DNA of 64,000 nt, from positions 8,714,719 to 8,778,718 of the forward strand of contig OZ029925.1 of NCBI GenBank assembly GCA_964023275.1. The letters are read 5' to 3'. The notes beneath the pieces were generated by a model. The model ran no database searches and had not been told where the DNA came from. It saw only the letters and a program-made list of their open reading frames with translations. Every line of letters starts with the position of its first letter. Position 1 is the first letter of the stretch. The DNA comes from Norana najaformis (Eukaryota; Annelida; Clitellata; Crassiclitellata; Hormogastridae). The translations under genes and the position numbers were made by a program. Shown piece by piece: positions 23,901 through 33,454 of the stretch.

Positions 23901-25014
23901 CTAGCACCATCAGTTGATGCTTTTTGTTGGTGCTATGTAAAAAAATAAGCAACAAAATGACAAATAAATATTTTAGAAAATTCTGGGTGGCTATCTATGA
24001 CAGATAAATAAATATTTTAGAAAATTCACTGTGGCTATCTCTAAATGGTTGAGAAGTATGAACATTAGCCATATGAGCAGCGATTTTGAAAGGTGCTACA
24101 GAAATGTTTTGTTACATTGTTACTTTAGTATTAATGTTTTAAGTTCTTTCAATTTGTCTAAAAATGTTCTTTGATTTTGTCTAAAAATCTTGTAAAATGT
24201 CATTGTTTTAGAGCTGTCAAAAGATGATTGCTTCGCTTCCAAAGATTCATGCCTGTCTGGCGTTTCCAACTCTTCAGATCTTGACAACAAGCCCATGTTT
24301 TTTCTGCCGGAACCGAGTTCCAGTGATGGCATGAAATTTCAATCCGGACTTCATTCACAGCCTGGGACCGGGATGTTTGCCTCAGCTGGCTACAGAATGG
24401 ACTCTGACGTGTTTGGTTCATCCATTAAACTTGGGGGTCCAGCATCGAGCACGCCCAGCGTTGCATTTTCTGACGTCCAGAAGACAGTACAGTCTATAGT
24501 TTCACCAGAGGCAACGTTTGCCAATGGCGACGCCGACCTGTCGGGTGGGCTTTTTGCACTTACAAACATGGAGTGGTCTGATCTGGAACTTGACTTTATG
24601 AACTCACACATGGATACAAATTCATTTAAGGAGCAGCCACTTGTCGGATCTTCTGTGGGATTTGTCGATTCTCGACTCCCGAACTCGATGGATTCGCATT
24701 TTAATGACATCGGCCTGGACGGTCACCATCTGCCACTTGACGACCCGACCAAGACCCTGCAGAATTTCGACCTTGACATCAACACGGAAGACTGGCTGAA
24801 CATAAACAACAGTTCTGCGCCCATTTTCTCGCTTACCGGGCCCCCGTCTTCAGGCACCGCACAGTTTGCCAACGAGGAGTATCTCATGATGCCACGGCCA
24901 TCAGACACACTTGACCTTTTCAACATTGATGAATCTGATTTGTACATGACGCCCGACTTGTCGACAATGATGGCCTTCGAGAAATTGGTAGAAGCTCAGA
25001 CGTCCAAGACTTGA
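11767..25014 (+). CDS. Mrtf: Myocardin-related transcription factor (MRTF/MKL), complete, 10 coding exons
   Basis: Coding exons are 11767-11929, 13566-13631, 13985-14040, 16168-16243, 18305-18472, 19578-21133, 21840-22222, 22885-23011, 23251-23359 and 24212-25014. The total is 3507 nt, 1168 residues, in phase throughout. The order of parts is that of the family: RPEL1 (residues 55-77), RPEL2 (98-121), a basic linker (KQRLLKRYR) and RPEL3 (145-166); a basic box (about 352-372, VTKTKVIKFHEYKGP) that in vertebrates binds SRF and carries nuclear-import signals; a Q-rich stretch (402-430); a SAP domain (about 491-525, DMKVADLRAECRRL); a leucine-zipper-like helix (about 731-765); and an acidic C-terminal activation region. 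In the family, RPELs bind G-actin and hold the protein in the cytoplasm. When G-actin falls it enters the nucleus and activates SRF targets. An invertebrate single-copy MRTF is the natural reading. The exact 5' UTR is unknown. Confidence 0.93.
12093..12176 (+). repeat. ACATATGT-type microsatellite
   Basis: Alternating CATACATATGCA and GTACGTACAT words, near-palindromic. Confidence 0.8.
12540..12790 (-). mobile_element. Non-LTR retrotransposon 3' end with TTAC tail, antisense
   Basis: Read on the minus strand, an open frame gives APTKWNSLPVYVTHNNISLD, then TFVKRLKTYLYRLAFVV-stop, the classic reverse transcriptase C-terminus. The element ends in a (TTAC)n microsatellite, seen as AAGTAAGTAAGTAA near 12549-12563. 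Confidence 0.7.
13304..13359 (+). repeat. 28-bp tandem duplication
   Basis: TTTTTGTGCCAGTTTTAATT followed by GGGAAA is repeated twice back to back. Confidence 0.85.
13566..13631 (+). CDS. Mrtf: MRTF exon 2 (RPEL1)
   Basis: A 66-nt exon encoding LKRKLMFRRTLPELVDQGIY, the first RPEL motif, between a TGTTTTAG acceptor and a GTAAGT donor. Confidence 0.92.
13985..14040 (+). CDS. Mrtf: MRTF exon 3 (RPEL1-RPEL2 linker)
   Basis: A 56-nt exon encoding PLNVPPAFADRQRHLQRAQ, matching the vertebrate linker of form PPAAFHEQRRSLERA. Confidence 0.9.
15335..15430 (+). repeat. R1-B retroelement end fragment
   Basis: GCTTAGCTTTTAAGTAGCAC, then TTTACGATTACAG, matches the end of the copy at 39590-39645. Confidence 0.5.
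15671..15804 (+). repeat. 67-bp tandem duplication
   Basis: ATGCATTTTTCTATGGGTCA through CAGCAGCCTGTAATGC occurs twice at 67-bp spacing with almost no differences. Confidence 0.9.
16168..16243 (+). CDS. Mrtf: MRTF exon 4 (RPEL2), microexon-like
   Basis: A 76-nt exon found by looking for the missing second RPEL. The acceptor is AATTGCAG, the reading RLRQKLKERPDRECLVQHHI, the donor GTAAAG. Phase 0 in and 1 out exactly joins exons 3 and 5. The usual EL of RPxxxEL reads CL here. Confidence 0.88.
16244..18304. other. MRTF intron 4
   Basis: A GATCTGATCA-rich patch (16495-16735), a CATGCATA-type microsatellite (16575-16650) and a retroelement-tail-like segment (AAAGTTGAAGACTCATCTTT, 17734-17790). 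An 88-codon frame at 17780-18046 has no recognisable similarity or splice context. I call nothing coding. Confidence 0.45.
18305..18472 (+). CDS. Mrtf: MRTF exon 5 (basic linker and RPEL3)
   Basis: It encodes LQDKQRLLKRYRLQSDLSGR followed by the canonical third motif RPGPLELVEKNIL. Acceptor TTCTGTAG, donor GTAAGA. Confidence 0.93.
18473..19577. other. MRTF intron 5, mostly dispersed repeat
   Basis: From 18640 to 19200 it resembles the tRNA-SINE-linked repeat at 33550-33740 (shared ACTCGTCTGT, GGCTAAGAAAA) and then the AATGCATTGGCCCCATGTCC family also found at 32640 and 50155. A CCTTA-rich stretch (19466-19545) precedes exon 6. Confidence 0.5.
18640..19200 (+). repeat. SINE-like dispersed repeat
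   Basis: Collinear words shared with 33440-33740 (ACTCGTCTGT, GAGCCAAGGCTAAGAAAA-like, ACACATCATGCC versus ACACATGACTGCC) and with 32640-32740 and 50150-50275 (GGCCCCATGTCCAG). Probably a composite or long SINE. Boundaries are approximate. Confidence 0.45.
19578..21133 (+). CDS. Mrtf: MRTF exon 6 (basic box, Q-rich, SAP domain)
   Basis: A 1556-nt exon. The acceptor is the CTGAAG just before AGGGGACG, the only nearby AG that keeps phase; the reading upstream of it is intronic (CCTTA-rich). It contains SNKRIAKKPKNKN, FHEYKGP, LLEQQQLFLQFQLQLEYQQQ and the SAP helix-turn-helix from RLEDMKVADL to LIDRLTPHI. The donor CAG/GTATGA is followed by an in-frame stop. Confidence 0.9.
21134..21839. other. 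MRTF intron 6
   Basis: I see no repeat of note and no coding signal. Confidence 0.5.
21840..22222 (+). CDS. Mrtf: MRTF exon 7 (leucine-zipper-like coiled coil)
   Basis: It opens GRPGEQRASFSASPAP and contains IVIRQQHLIASLEQSLQQYQ, the dimerisation helix position in the family. Donor GTAAGC. Confidence 0.9.
22223..22884. other. MRTF intron 7
   Basis: I see no notable repeat or coding signal. Confidence 0.5.
22885..23011 (+). CDS. Mrtf: MRTF exon 8
   Basis: It encodes AVASMAGTMPPYKPLLRSAT and a serine/threonine-rich end, between a GTTTGCAG acceptor and a GTATGT donor. A decayed duplicate of this exon lies at 23517-23630. Confidence 0.88.
23251..23359 (+). CDS. Mrtf: MRTF exon 9
   Basis: It encodes PPLFFQQQDNNTIEDVMELL, then IKQG. 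The DDxFDxLIxxGE-like element is conserved in MRTF C-terminal regions. Acceptor TTGTACAG, donor GTTGGT. Confidence 0.88.
23517..23720 (+). pseudogene. Decayed duplicate of MRTF exon 8 and its downstream intron
   Basis: The sequence aligns collinearly with 22895-23125. ATGATGCCTCCACACAAGCC matches ACGATGCCTCCCTACAAGCC, and CTCTTCAAACACCAGTTCA matches TGTCATCAAACACCAGTTCA. The similarity continues past the donor into intron sequence (TGGGCTTCTAAAATCTACTG versus TAGTGCTTCTAATCTCTTCT; TTCAGAGACACTGA versus TTCAGAGACATTGA). The copy reads MPPHKPLL..., then hits an in-frame TGA where exon 8 reads GATGGCTAC. The donor GTATGT has become ATGAGT. It is therefore a dead exon in the intron between exons 9 and 10. 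Confidence 0.85.
23962..24043 (+). repeat. 44-bp tandem duplication
   Basis: TAAATATTTTAGAAAATTC followed by a GTGGCTATCT word occurs twice, 44 bp apart, in MRTF intron 9. Confidence 0.85.
24212..25014 (+). CDS. Mrtf: MRTF exon 10 (activation region, stop)
   Basis: It opens ELSKDDCFASKDSCLSGVSN, completing the glycine/glutamate junction with exon 9. The rest is acidic and hydrophobic (MEWSDLELDFMNSHMD, NFDLDINTEDWLNI, DTLDLFNIDESDLYMTP) and ends VEAQTSKT-TGA. That composition is typical of a transactivation domain. Confidence 0.93.
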
Positions 25015-25679
25015 GGCTTGGACCGGTCAGTAGAGTGGGTCGAACTGTTTGGAGCTGCTTGCTGCATTGGCGCAGTTTGTATCACAGCCATTTGTTCAGC
25101 TGTTTTGTGATTAACTTTGGCTCTCGACTTTGGCTCTGCATAAAACTTGTGATTGTAACGATGTAATTTTGAGAAGGTTCTTCATTTTGCCCGGCCCGTG
25201 TGATAACATTTGATAACATTTAACGATTGTTTAGGTTAAATGTTTGGGCTTATATAGGTTCTTTAAACAGGTGGTACAAATGAAATCCTTTTCAAATCTA
25301 GGGAATATCTACAGACAGCTGCTTTTTGACCTGCCTGACCTCCTGTGGGTACCACTGCATTAGGTTGATGTTTGACTGGCAAAGTCCGACATTCAGATAT
25401 TGTCAGCAAAGGCGCTACTGCAGTCGAACCGACTTCTATGCATTCTCTCTGACCTCTACTTCACATTTTTAGCTGCTCTAAAAGCTGCTGTATGACTAGT
25501 AAGAACACTTTCAGCTCAAGTTATTGACTTGCCCAATCAGGAAATATGTTGGCCAAACATTTGCCTACGGAAGTGTGGCAGTGGGTCAGGTATCAACGTG
25601 TTATGTTAAATTGCAGTACAAAACTTAAGAGACTTGATGGATGTTACTTTAGGTATTTGTGGGGAGTTCTTGCTTAAAG

Positions 25680-25685
25680 AATAAA
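25680..25685 (+). terminator. Candidate MRTF polyadenylation signal
   Basis: AATAAA 666 bases after the stop codon. Which signal is used cannot be told from sequence. Confidence 0.35.
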
Positions 25686-26552
25686 AATGTTCACTTGCAT
25701 GCCAGTTGAAGATTTCTGGTATACTGCACAGTGTGTAGATGCGATCGTTATTCTTTCAGATGGCGTAGTTATCAACTGACCTTAGGTGCTTAACTGCGGA
25801 CTTTCTCGACTAGTTGCTAACACATCTGTTAGAAACCTGGATGATCTCTGTGAAATGTTGACTTATGGTTGTTAAAGGACCTTTGAAATCGGTTTTGTTG
25901 TATGTGTTTTTTGGTGCTGTGGTTTGATCCCTCCTTAATTGGTGTTGCAGTAGGTGTATTCTGCAAGTGGTAGGCCTTGCTGTATTAATAACAATATTAA
26001 TAATAATGAGATGATTTGTATAGTGCCATAGCATGGCCAGGGCCAAAAAAATGGGGCTGTATGCAGACATTTTTAGGGTTCTGTACAGCTATTAACTGAC
26101 TGCAGCCATGCATAGCACAAATGTCAGTAGCTGCATTGCAGAAACACTGTTGTCCCATGCATTTGGCTCCTATCCCAAAGTCTTTTCTCTCACTGGTTTG
26201 CACAGGTCTCTGGTTTTAATCCTCTTGCAGCTGGTGAAATTAACATGTCGTGCTGTCAACTGTCCAGTCATGTTGACATGGTGTTGAAGTGGTGATGTTG
26301 TGTTTCTGCTCAGCAAACTGATCCTTAAGTACAGTATCATGCCTCTGATGTTACTTATAATAGAGGCATGTAATAAGTGAGCAGTTATCGTCACTTTACT
26401 GTTCCCAGGGTGTACACACACTGTGTGTTGCCTACAGTTTTTATTCGGACTGGTTAAGGCAGTCACTAGTGTACAGTCTGTAAGAAAATTGAGTTGATTC
26501 TGTTTCTCTAGAGTTCGGAATGAAACTTTTATTCTTTGTGCACGCTTTAGAT

Positions 26553-26558
26553 AATAAA
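26553..26558 (+). terminator. Alternative MRTF polyadenylation signal
   Basis: AATAAA about 1.54 kb after the stop codon, an option for a longer 3' UTR. Confidence 0.25.
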
Positions 26559-26737
26559 AGTTAAGGTTTTCAAACTCAAGTGCTTTGGTAAGAATGGCTT
26601 AATTTGCTTAAGGTAAGCGTTGTGCAGTAAATGGCTAACATGTTATCCTTCAAAACTAAATTTCTGTGTGATAAGCCGATGTATATTGATTACCTGCTAA
26701 TTGACATTATCACAATGCACAAATTTCAAGGACCAAG

Positions 26738-26768
<31 letters not shown>
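26738..26768 (+). repeat. (GATT)n microsatellite
   Basis: Seven tandem GATT units. Confidence 0.95.
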
Positions 26769-28034
26769 CCAAGTGCCAAATGAAGTGATTTTGGATGCAG
26801 TCATGATTTACATTGTCAATGGTTTAAAGCAAGTCTTGTAATCGTAATTAAGCATTTACATAGCCCTTTTTAAAGAGGAAAATACTATCATATACTGAAT
26901 GATGTTTACTTTCCTTTACCGTGTTGTTGCATCCTTGAAACGATGCTATATGAAAATATAAATATCCTGGTTCATTGGCAGTGGAAGGTAGAGATTTATA
27001 GATAATATTGCTTGCTGCCAGTTCAGCATGACTACTTCTTAATAATATTCAAGCATGACACTTAGCGCTCGGACTGGTGGTCGTGTGCTCCCACCATTTT
27101 CAAATGGTCACCAGTTCTAAGCCTGTGAAACTCACACTCACAGCTTGAGGAGTGACTCGCAAAACGGGTTAAGTTGAATTTTCTAAAAGTGAATTCTGTT
27201 GTGCACGGGTGCATAATTTAAGTGACATATAGGTAGGATTATTAAACTCAATTCCAGTTTGACATTTATGAGTTAAACAAATGATTAAATCCTGCTAGGT
27301 GATTAGTTATAAATAATGAACATGTCTTTAATTGGAGAGCATTTGGAAATTTTGAGTAGGTGATTATTGGGATCATTAGTTAATTAGGAAAAACACATCT
27401 TCAGCTGCAAATATTACTAAGTTTGAATTAGAAATATTGCATGATCTCTTTGTTTCCGGAAGATGTACTTGTATTTTCACTTAACAAGTTTTTTGAAGTT
27501 ATCTCTTCAGTTGCCCCTGTAACCCAGCACAGCCACAGTTGTGAGACTTTATAACGTAATGTAATGCATATTATTGGGTTTGTGGTTGCTGACTGTCGTT
27601 AGTTCTTGTGATGTTTCTGTAATCGCTGCTGTGCCTCAGGTTCATCTCACGATGTTGAGTTAAAGTTGGCTTTCAGTGAGGTAAAGTTAACCTTGTTATG
27701 TTTTCCTACTCAGCAAAGCGACTTCACCTCTGAGGTATGTTACTGATAAGGTGTGTAATTAATTAATGCCTGATTACCTTACCTTACTTCACCCTACCAT
27801 TAAGCATGTGGCTGAGCTTTTATTAAATCTGGCAGCGTTTGAGTTTTAGCTGATGGCTTAAGTTGTAAAAGCAGGTTGCTATATTAGACTTATGCACAAA
27901 GGGACTGAATTGCAAAATGTGTTACATGTAATATGATACGCAACTTTGTTGATTGTGTGCGCTGCTTTACTGTGTAATGTAATCCTAGTTGCTTTGACTT
28001 GTGTTAATTCGCTGTGTATATCTGCCAGTTACTG

Positions 28035-28200
28035 AATTATACCAGTAATATAATAATCATAATAATAATTATAATTGTTATTAGCAACTTCTGTTGTGCT
28101 GGTGTATGATACACAAGGTATCAAACCTATGACGTGCCAAAATCAAGCTGCAGCCAGGTCAATATCCAGAAAGTCGGTCCAGTGAAATGGAGATGCAGCC
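28035..28200 (-). repeat. Dispersed retroelement tail (family T), antisense
   Basis: The minus strand reads TTTCTGGATATTGACCTGGC, then GATACCTTGTGTATCATACA, then AGAAGTTGCTAATAACAATT. The same three blocks occur in sense at 32950-33060 and 34436-34560. The minus-strand sequence 28209-28514 just 5' of it is open and may be its coding part, but I cannot match it to a domain. Confidence 0.6.
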
Positions 28201-28569
28201 TATGGGGGTCAAGGCAACTGGAAAAAAGTAAGTCGAAGTCGAGATAGAAATGACGAGAGTGTGAGCAGAACATATACATGCAGGAAGAGATTTCCAAATT
28301 TAGGTCGAAAAGCATGTCCACCATTAATAGTCTCTGGACAATTTGTCCCTCCTAAGGGGAAAAAATAATATGAACTGTGTTTGCTCGTGCTTTCCACTGA
28401 AGCCAGTGTTACATTCGTCACGTTCATCCATTTGGCTATTTGAATAACATTTCCTTTGTAATTTGACAGGTTTACACATTCAGTTTTACGATTTATGCCA
28501 AAAGCATGTACCAATGCTCCACCCTTACCTTAAGTATCTCAGATACAGATATGTATTCAGATGAAGCCA

Positions 28570-29100
28570 GGCCGGATAATGGATTTTAGCATCTTGACAC
28601 AGGCTTTTCAATCAAACAGAAGGCACGGTATGATTCTAATCTAATCTGAAGCCTTCAGCATCTGTTATAAAGTTCAGCTTCAAAGTGTATAGTTCTTATG
28701 GCACCAGTTATTGCAGTACGCAGCGTTTTTGAGTGGTACCTGGTGCTTAGAAGGCGTTTTATTAAGCTGAGCAAGTCGAGCGTGGATGTGATTTAAAACC
28801 TTATGTAATCCGATAATTTCTGTGTTGCCAGCACAACATCATTTACTTTGCATGTGTGTGTGTGTGTTACATATTAATATTATTGGTGAAGTTATGATGA
28901 ACTTTGCGTTTCTTTTTTGCATATTGGAAACAGAAATTGAGAAAACTTTAGAATTTACTGATGCTTCACCGAGAGTAAATAGTTCAGCTAAGGATTGCGT
29001 GGTTAGGTTTGGTTATCAGTTGAAGTGTGTGGATCAGAGACCATGACGGAACATACTGACTTTGACTTATGCTTACAGATTTTGACCTCGGTGAAGTCTA
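28570..29100. other. Intergenic DNA
   Basis: A TCTAATCTAATC word near 28635 suggests the tail of an antisense family-L repeat. A short TG microsatellite lies at 28853-28867. I see nothing coding. Confidence 0.35.
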
Positions 29101-29528
29101 CAGTTGATAGAGCCTGCAAACATTTTTTCAGAGAGCCATCTACAATAATTTTAATTTGTACCCGGTTGATGTAATGTACATATTTACCGTTCTTATTAAA
29201 ACGTCAAAAGGGTATTAAGTGTGAAGTGGGAAGCCTAGACTATAGGCCTCACCATTAACTGGAGTTGGCTAAGACAACTGGGTATATGTTGAATGGGTTA
29301 GGCCTACAGTGTAGGATTGTCTAGGTCCTCCTTTGTGTAATACTCTTGCAGTGTTACAAGGGTGTGGTTATATATTCATATATATAATATGGCCTTAATA
29401 TATATATATATATACTATACAAAGCATATTATATACATATATATTAGTCCTGCACACTGATGCACGCGAGAATACATAAACTGGCCTCTAGGTAGATTCG
29501 GCATGTGTCCGACTCACCTGAAACCTGA

Positions 29529-29541
29529 ATATATATAGGCC

Positions 29542-29581
<40 letters not shown>

Positions 29582-29597
29582 GGCCTATATATATTAT
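29529..29597. repeat. (AT)n palindrome flanked by AGGCCTA
   Basis: ATATATATAGGCCTAA and an (AT)n run are followed by the mirror complement TTAGGCCTATATATAT. The whole is self-complementary over about 65 bases. Confidence 0.9.
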
Positions 29598-29689
29598 ATA
29601 ATGTTTACTTGTGTACATCAGTGTGAATTGCACAGTATCTCGCTTTAATATAGATCTAGGCATATATTTATATATATATATATATATTC

Positions 29690-29865
29690 CTTTTCATATG
29701 CTGGTCCACATCTATGGAATTCACTACCACCAATAGCTTTGAGGGACCCTTCTATTTCTGTTATTTCATTTTGCAAACAATTGAAGACTTATCTTTCTCC
29801 AGCTGCCTGCTCTTTTGAGGTGAATTCATAAATTAGTGCGATATAAGTAATTAAGTATAAGATTA
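29690..29865 (+). mobile_element. Non-LTR retrotransposon 3' end remnant
   Basis: In frame: AGPHLWNSLPPIALRDPSIS, then FCKQLKTYLSPAA. This is the WNSLP...F...LKTYL ending of CR1/L2-type reverse transcriptases. Only this end is present. Confidence 0.65.
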
Positions 29866-30869
29866 ATAATAGTAATATAGGTGTAGACTTAGGCCTGTCT
29901 GTGGGCTATTCTTTGTTGCCTACTGATAGACATAGGCCTAGAATAATGTCTATTATCATTTGATTAGTATAGGCCTACTGTACACCTATGTTACTTTACA
30001 GTAGAACAAAAGACCAGATGGGCCTAAACCCGAATGCATGTATTTGTTTTGCGGACTGACTAAAACAGTATCTGATTTATGGCATGTTAATTATCATAAT
30101 ATTTTATATAGTATGTGTTAAATAAAACGTGTCATATCCTACATAAAGCGTATTATACATAACAGGCCTATTTAATAGGCCTACATAACATTATTCTGTA
30201 AGTAGACCTATAATGTATATTATGTAGGTCTATATACAACTGAAATGACATACGCGGAAGTTTACAAAGAGGCAACTGGGGGCGATGTTGTACTCAACTT
30301 GTTCATTGTGTCCTTGCAGGTTTATTAATTTCGAGTTTGGAGTGGTCTCCCCCCCAAAAAAACCGTTGAGACATGGTCGGATTGGCTTCCTCCCTCTCTC
30401 TGTCCCTCTCTCCCCAATCTGCCTTTGTACAACTGCACGTTTATGAATAACCTTAAAATGTGCAATATGGCTAATAAAGTGCCTTATGGCTAATAACGTC
30501 AGCTTTAAATGGCTCTTGATATGACCGTATGCTTTGTTCAAGCACAGCGTATAAAACGGCCATTTGAGTGTACGTGTCGAAGTCTACAGGCCTACTGAAG
30601 AGCCTAAAAGAAACACCTTTAGAAACGGCAATGCAATAAAACGATCAAAGCGTTACAGTTCTGCTCGTGTAGCCGAGTAAATGCAAAAATTGTAAATTTC
30701 TCTATAACAACCGCATGGTCTCGACCCTGCGTTTTATTCCAGCGAATTATCGGGTGAGATCCTTTGCCACCGCTGCCCGTTTGAATGGGCTCCACGCTAT
30801 ATAAGGTTCCGTGAACCGTAGTAGAGGAGCTGGTAGAAATTGGCCTGAGTCGCTTACTACTAATCATAA

Positions 30870-31290
30870 GTTTGAGATTTCTACAGCGCCCAACGATAGC
30901 CAAGGCGTGAGGACTAGCTTATTCACAGGCGCTCAGTCAAAACAAAATCGATAGGTAGGAAGAGTTCGGTTCCAAGTCAAGATCCAAGTGTCAGAGAGTC
31001 ACACGGCTATGGTGGATGTTTGAATCAAACCAGAAAGTAAGATAAGGGGAAGAGGAAGAATCAGCAGGATAGGATTTGTGGAAGAGGAATGTTTTCAGTT
31101 TTGAGTGAAAGACCTGCGTGGAACTTGCAATCGTAATCCCAATACTATAGTCTTCTACAGCGCCCAACAAAAGCCACGTCACGGGGACCAGCTAATTTCC
31201 AGGCGAAGAGTGAAGTGTTGGTAAATTCGTATGATGGGTCAGATAATTGTAAATTTTAGTGGGAGTTTATTCAACGATTTCTATAACTAT
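30870..31290 (-). repeat. R1 copy interrupted by a second R1 end (nested)
   Basis: 30870-31128 is an antisense R1 copy with a coding remnant (VFHSKLKTFLFHKSYP). At 31129-31203 a second R1 3' end begins afresh (TCGTAATCCC ... CAGCGCCCAACAAAAGCCAC). From 31204 the first copy resumes (GAAGTGTTGGTAAATTCGTA...), matching 3390-3465 of the longer copy. This is a truncated R1 inserted into R1. Confidence 0.65.
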
Positions 31291-31369
31291 TAAGGAATTA
31301 GTTGCCACAAAAATTTAATGCGCTATAAAATCGCCAGTTGGCTAGACTACCTCGAACTGGTGTTAGAGC

Positions 31370-31872
31370 TGCGTTACACACGAGTGGCTGCTCGTGTTTG
31401 GGCCCTGTCGGTGTCAGCGAAGCGTGTCTGTTAAGGACTACGCTTCAAATGAGCTGGATACCTCTCTTGCAAGGACTTAGGTAGGCCCACTCCCGTACGA
31501 ATGACCCTTTGTGATCTCAGTCTTCCCTTTCTCGGACTGGCTGCATCTTGCCTTTGATTGAATCATCCACGGGATGTAGCGAATCGTGCGCAGCATTCGA
31601 TGGGCGTCGACCGATCGATTTCCGTCAGCGTCTCGTTCCTAGAAGTTAGTGTTACGTAGACGTAAAAGTATTGACCGCAGGAATATTTCGAAATTCTGGT
31701 TCCGGAAAAATACAAAGACGTTGTTTTATTTTTCTCGGATTAAGGAGCTTACGCTTCGCCACAACTAGACGAGTTCCATTTCCTCCGGAATAAATAACTT
31801 TGAGCCAGTCTAGTCGATGTTGGATTTAGATTTCGGAAGCCATTTTACGATAAAATTTGAAGCCTCAGATAC
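31370..31872 (+). promoter_or_regulatory. CpG-rich segment, candidate myosin XV promoter and first exon
   Basis: CpG dinucleotides are far denser here than in the surrounding AT-rich DNA (several dozen between 31370 and 31840). Near its end an ATG at 31817, preceded by an in-frame TAG, opens 18 codons plus two bases (MLDLDFGSHFTIKFEASD) running straight into a consensus GTGAGT donor at 31873. This is inference only. Confidence 0.35.
31817..31872 (+). CDS. Myo15: Possible myosin XV first coding exon
   Basis: The 56-nt frame ends with AC before GTGAGT. It would join in phase to the next exon only if the acceptor at 35667-35668 (ACCCCCAG) is used, giving ACT then the ATG at 35670. No homology supports these 18 residues. 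The alternative is that translation starts at 35670, or in a longer upstream exon joined at 35641. Confidence 0.25.
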
Positions 31873-31972
31873 GTGAGTGTGTTAACGATATATCGAAAAG
31901 TACTGATTTGTGTAGCGCTAGTATATGTAACTTTAAGGGTTGCATACCGTTGCATGTGTGATCTTTAAACAG

Positions 31973-32130
31973 GGCCTTACATGGGGCGGCACCCAATCAA
32001 ACGGGCAGCGGTCGTGAAGGATCTCTCCCGATAAATAAATTCATTGAAAAATGGCCAGGGTCAAGACCATACGCTCACTATAGACAAATGTGTACATTTA
32101 GGCTACATTTACATTCATTACTGACTGAAC
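31973..32130 (+). repeat. Dispersed repeat pair, copy 1
   Basis: Shares with 51120-51275, in order, GTGAAGGATCTC, CCCGAT, AATTCA, GGCCAGGGTCAAGACCATA-like, CGCT.ATAGA and GTGTACAT words. Function unknown. Confidence 0.65.
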
Positions 32131-32629
32131 ATCCCAGTATCATGATGATGGAATTTAAGTAAAAGATAAAGCTTGTAGTTTGGCCAGGGAATGGAGTTGA
32201 GGGGCAACCCAGGGGTGGAGATAAGGCAAACTGTTAATGATTTTAATGAAGTATTAACAGTTTGTGTCATGGGCAAACTGTAAGACTTTGAAGCATGTTA
32301 ATCTTGGCAGAAAGACAGTGCAACAGTAAATCCAGAAAGTGTCAGTAGATGTAACACTGAACACTTGTTTGTCTATGTAACACCAGTTTCCAGTAAAAAC
32401 CTTAAGCAATCTGGCAAACTAGGAAACGTTTGAAACATCGGTGCTTGATAACAGGGTTTCATTTGCACAGTTTTTGTCAGAAGGGTTGAAGGACAAGTGG
32501 AGGCAGAAGCTTTAGGACAGTGAGTCCGTATTTGGCTGTGTTTCCATCATATGATGACAACATGACAGATGATGTAGATTCCAGCCTAGTGCTACCTTTT
32601 CTATCAAAGTAGGTCTACATGTAAACAGC

Positions 32630-32745
32630 AAGTCCTGCGATACCATGGCCCCGTGTTCAGGACCTTAGGATTCGTCTCAAGGGCCTATGGAAAAGGGAAA
32701 ATGAGTGCTACGTCTCACTTGTCGGATATGGGATACTTTACTTAC
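32630..32745 (+). repeat. Dispersed repeat (GGCCCCATGTCCAGGACC family)
   Basis: GGCCCCGTGTTCAGGACCTT, then AGGATTCGTCTC, AAGGGCCTATGGAAAAGG, then GGATATGGGATACTTTACTT. Related copies occur at 50148-50280, 19060-19200 and partly at 7665-7740. Confidence 0.6.
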
Positions 32746-32949
32746 TAGATAAATGGCCAGATACATGCATACATACAATCCTGAAGATTTGGAGTCTAAG
32801 GTCCCACCGGAATCTCCTCAGATCTGCTTAGTCTTTGTTGTTTTTATGGAGTGTAAGTAAGTAAGTAAGTAATGCATTTGTTAACACGTAAAGATTCATA
32901 AAGATTCATACATACATATATACATAAATATCTGCTGTAGGCTTTCTCT

Positions 32950-33060
32950 CTGTCTTAGTGGACTGATCTTCTGGACATTGACCTGAATGCCGCTTAAATT
33001 TGAAGCGCCATCGGTTGATGCCTTGTGTATTAGACACCGGCGCTCTAGAAGCGTCTAATT
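32950..33060 (+). repeat. Family T retroelement tail, sense
   Basis: TTCTGGACATTGACCTGAAT, then GATGCCTTGTGTATTAGACA, then GTCTAATTAATTG. The same order occurs at 34436-34560 and antisense at 28035-28200. Confidence 0.6.
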
Positions 33061-33454
33061 AATTGATGCTTGCATACATACACACATACATTCATATGGA
33101 CATACAAGCAAATGTACATAGGCTTAAACACATACACATAATGTATGTATATTTACAGTTTTATGAATTAAACATGCATTTGTGCCTTCACAAATATACA
33201 TTTCACTGGCTGCATAGCATGTTACTTATTTGCATCGGATTTCAGTCCTTGGTCTTCTTTTATTTGCTCTCTATGTTCGAGAATCAATATGGCCATTTTA
33301 TGTGAAGAAGGAAGTCTTTCCGGTTGAGTGCACAGCTGCCTAGCAGTTCCTCTCACAATGCTCAGTGCGGCTGTCTTTTCACTGTACTGGTCTGATTGAG
33401 CAGGCATAAGCAAACACAATAGAATGCCAAATGTTTCACTAGTGGATCTTTGCT

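Larger units (their letters stand above)
25015..28030. other. MRTF 3' UTR and downstream intergenic DNA
   Basis: Two AATAAA hexamers, at 25680-25685 and 26553-26558, are candidate polyadenylation signals for MRTF. Beyond them are a GATT microsatellite (26738-26768) and otherwise AT-rich sequence without coding signal. Confidence 0.45.
29240..30600. other. AT-rich block with many AGGCCT hexamers
   Basis: At least nine TAGGCCT/AGGCCTA words occur (for example near 29242, 29307, 29537, 29580, 29893, 29934, 29971, 30163 and 30176), together with long (AT)n runs. Elsewhere in the window the word is rare. At 29690-29860 there is a retroelement coding-tail remnant (GPHLWNSLPPIALRDPSIS in frame). 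No gene is seen. Confidence 0.6.

Noticed and set aside
24390-24947. Antisense open frames opposite MRTF exon 10
   Set aside because: Shadows of a strongly coding plus-strand exon.
28209-28514. 101-codon minus-strand frame
   Set aside because: Possibly the coding end of the family-T retroelement, but I could not align it to reverse transcriptase motifs, so no gene is called.
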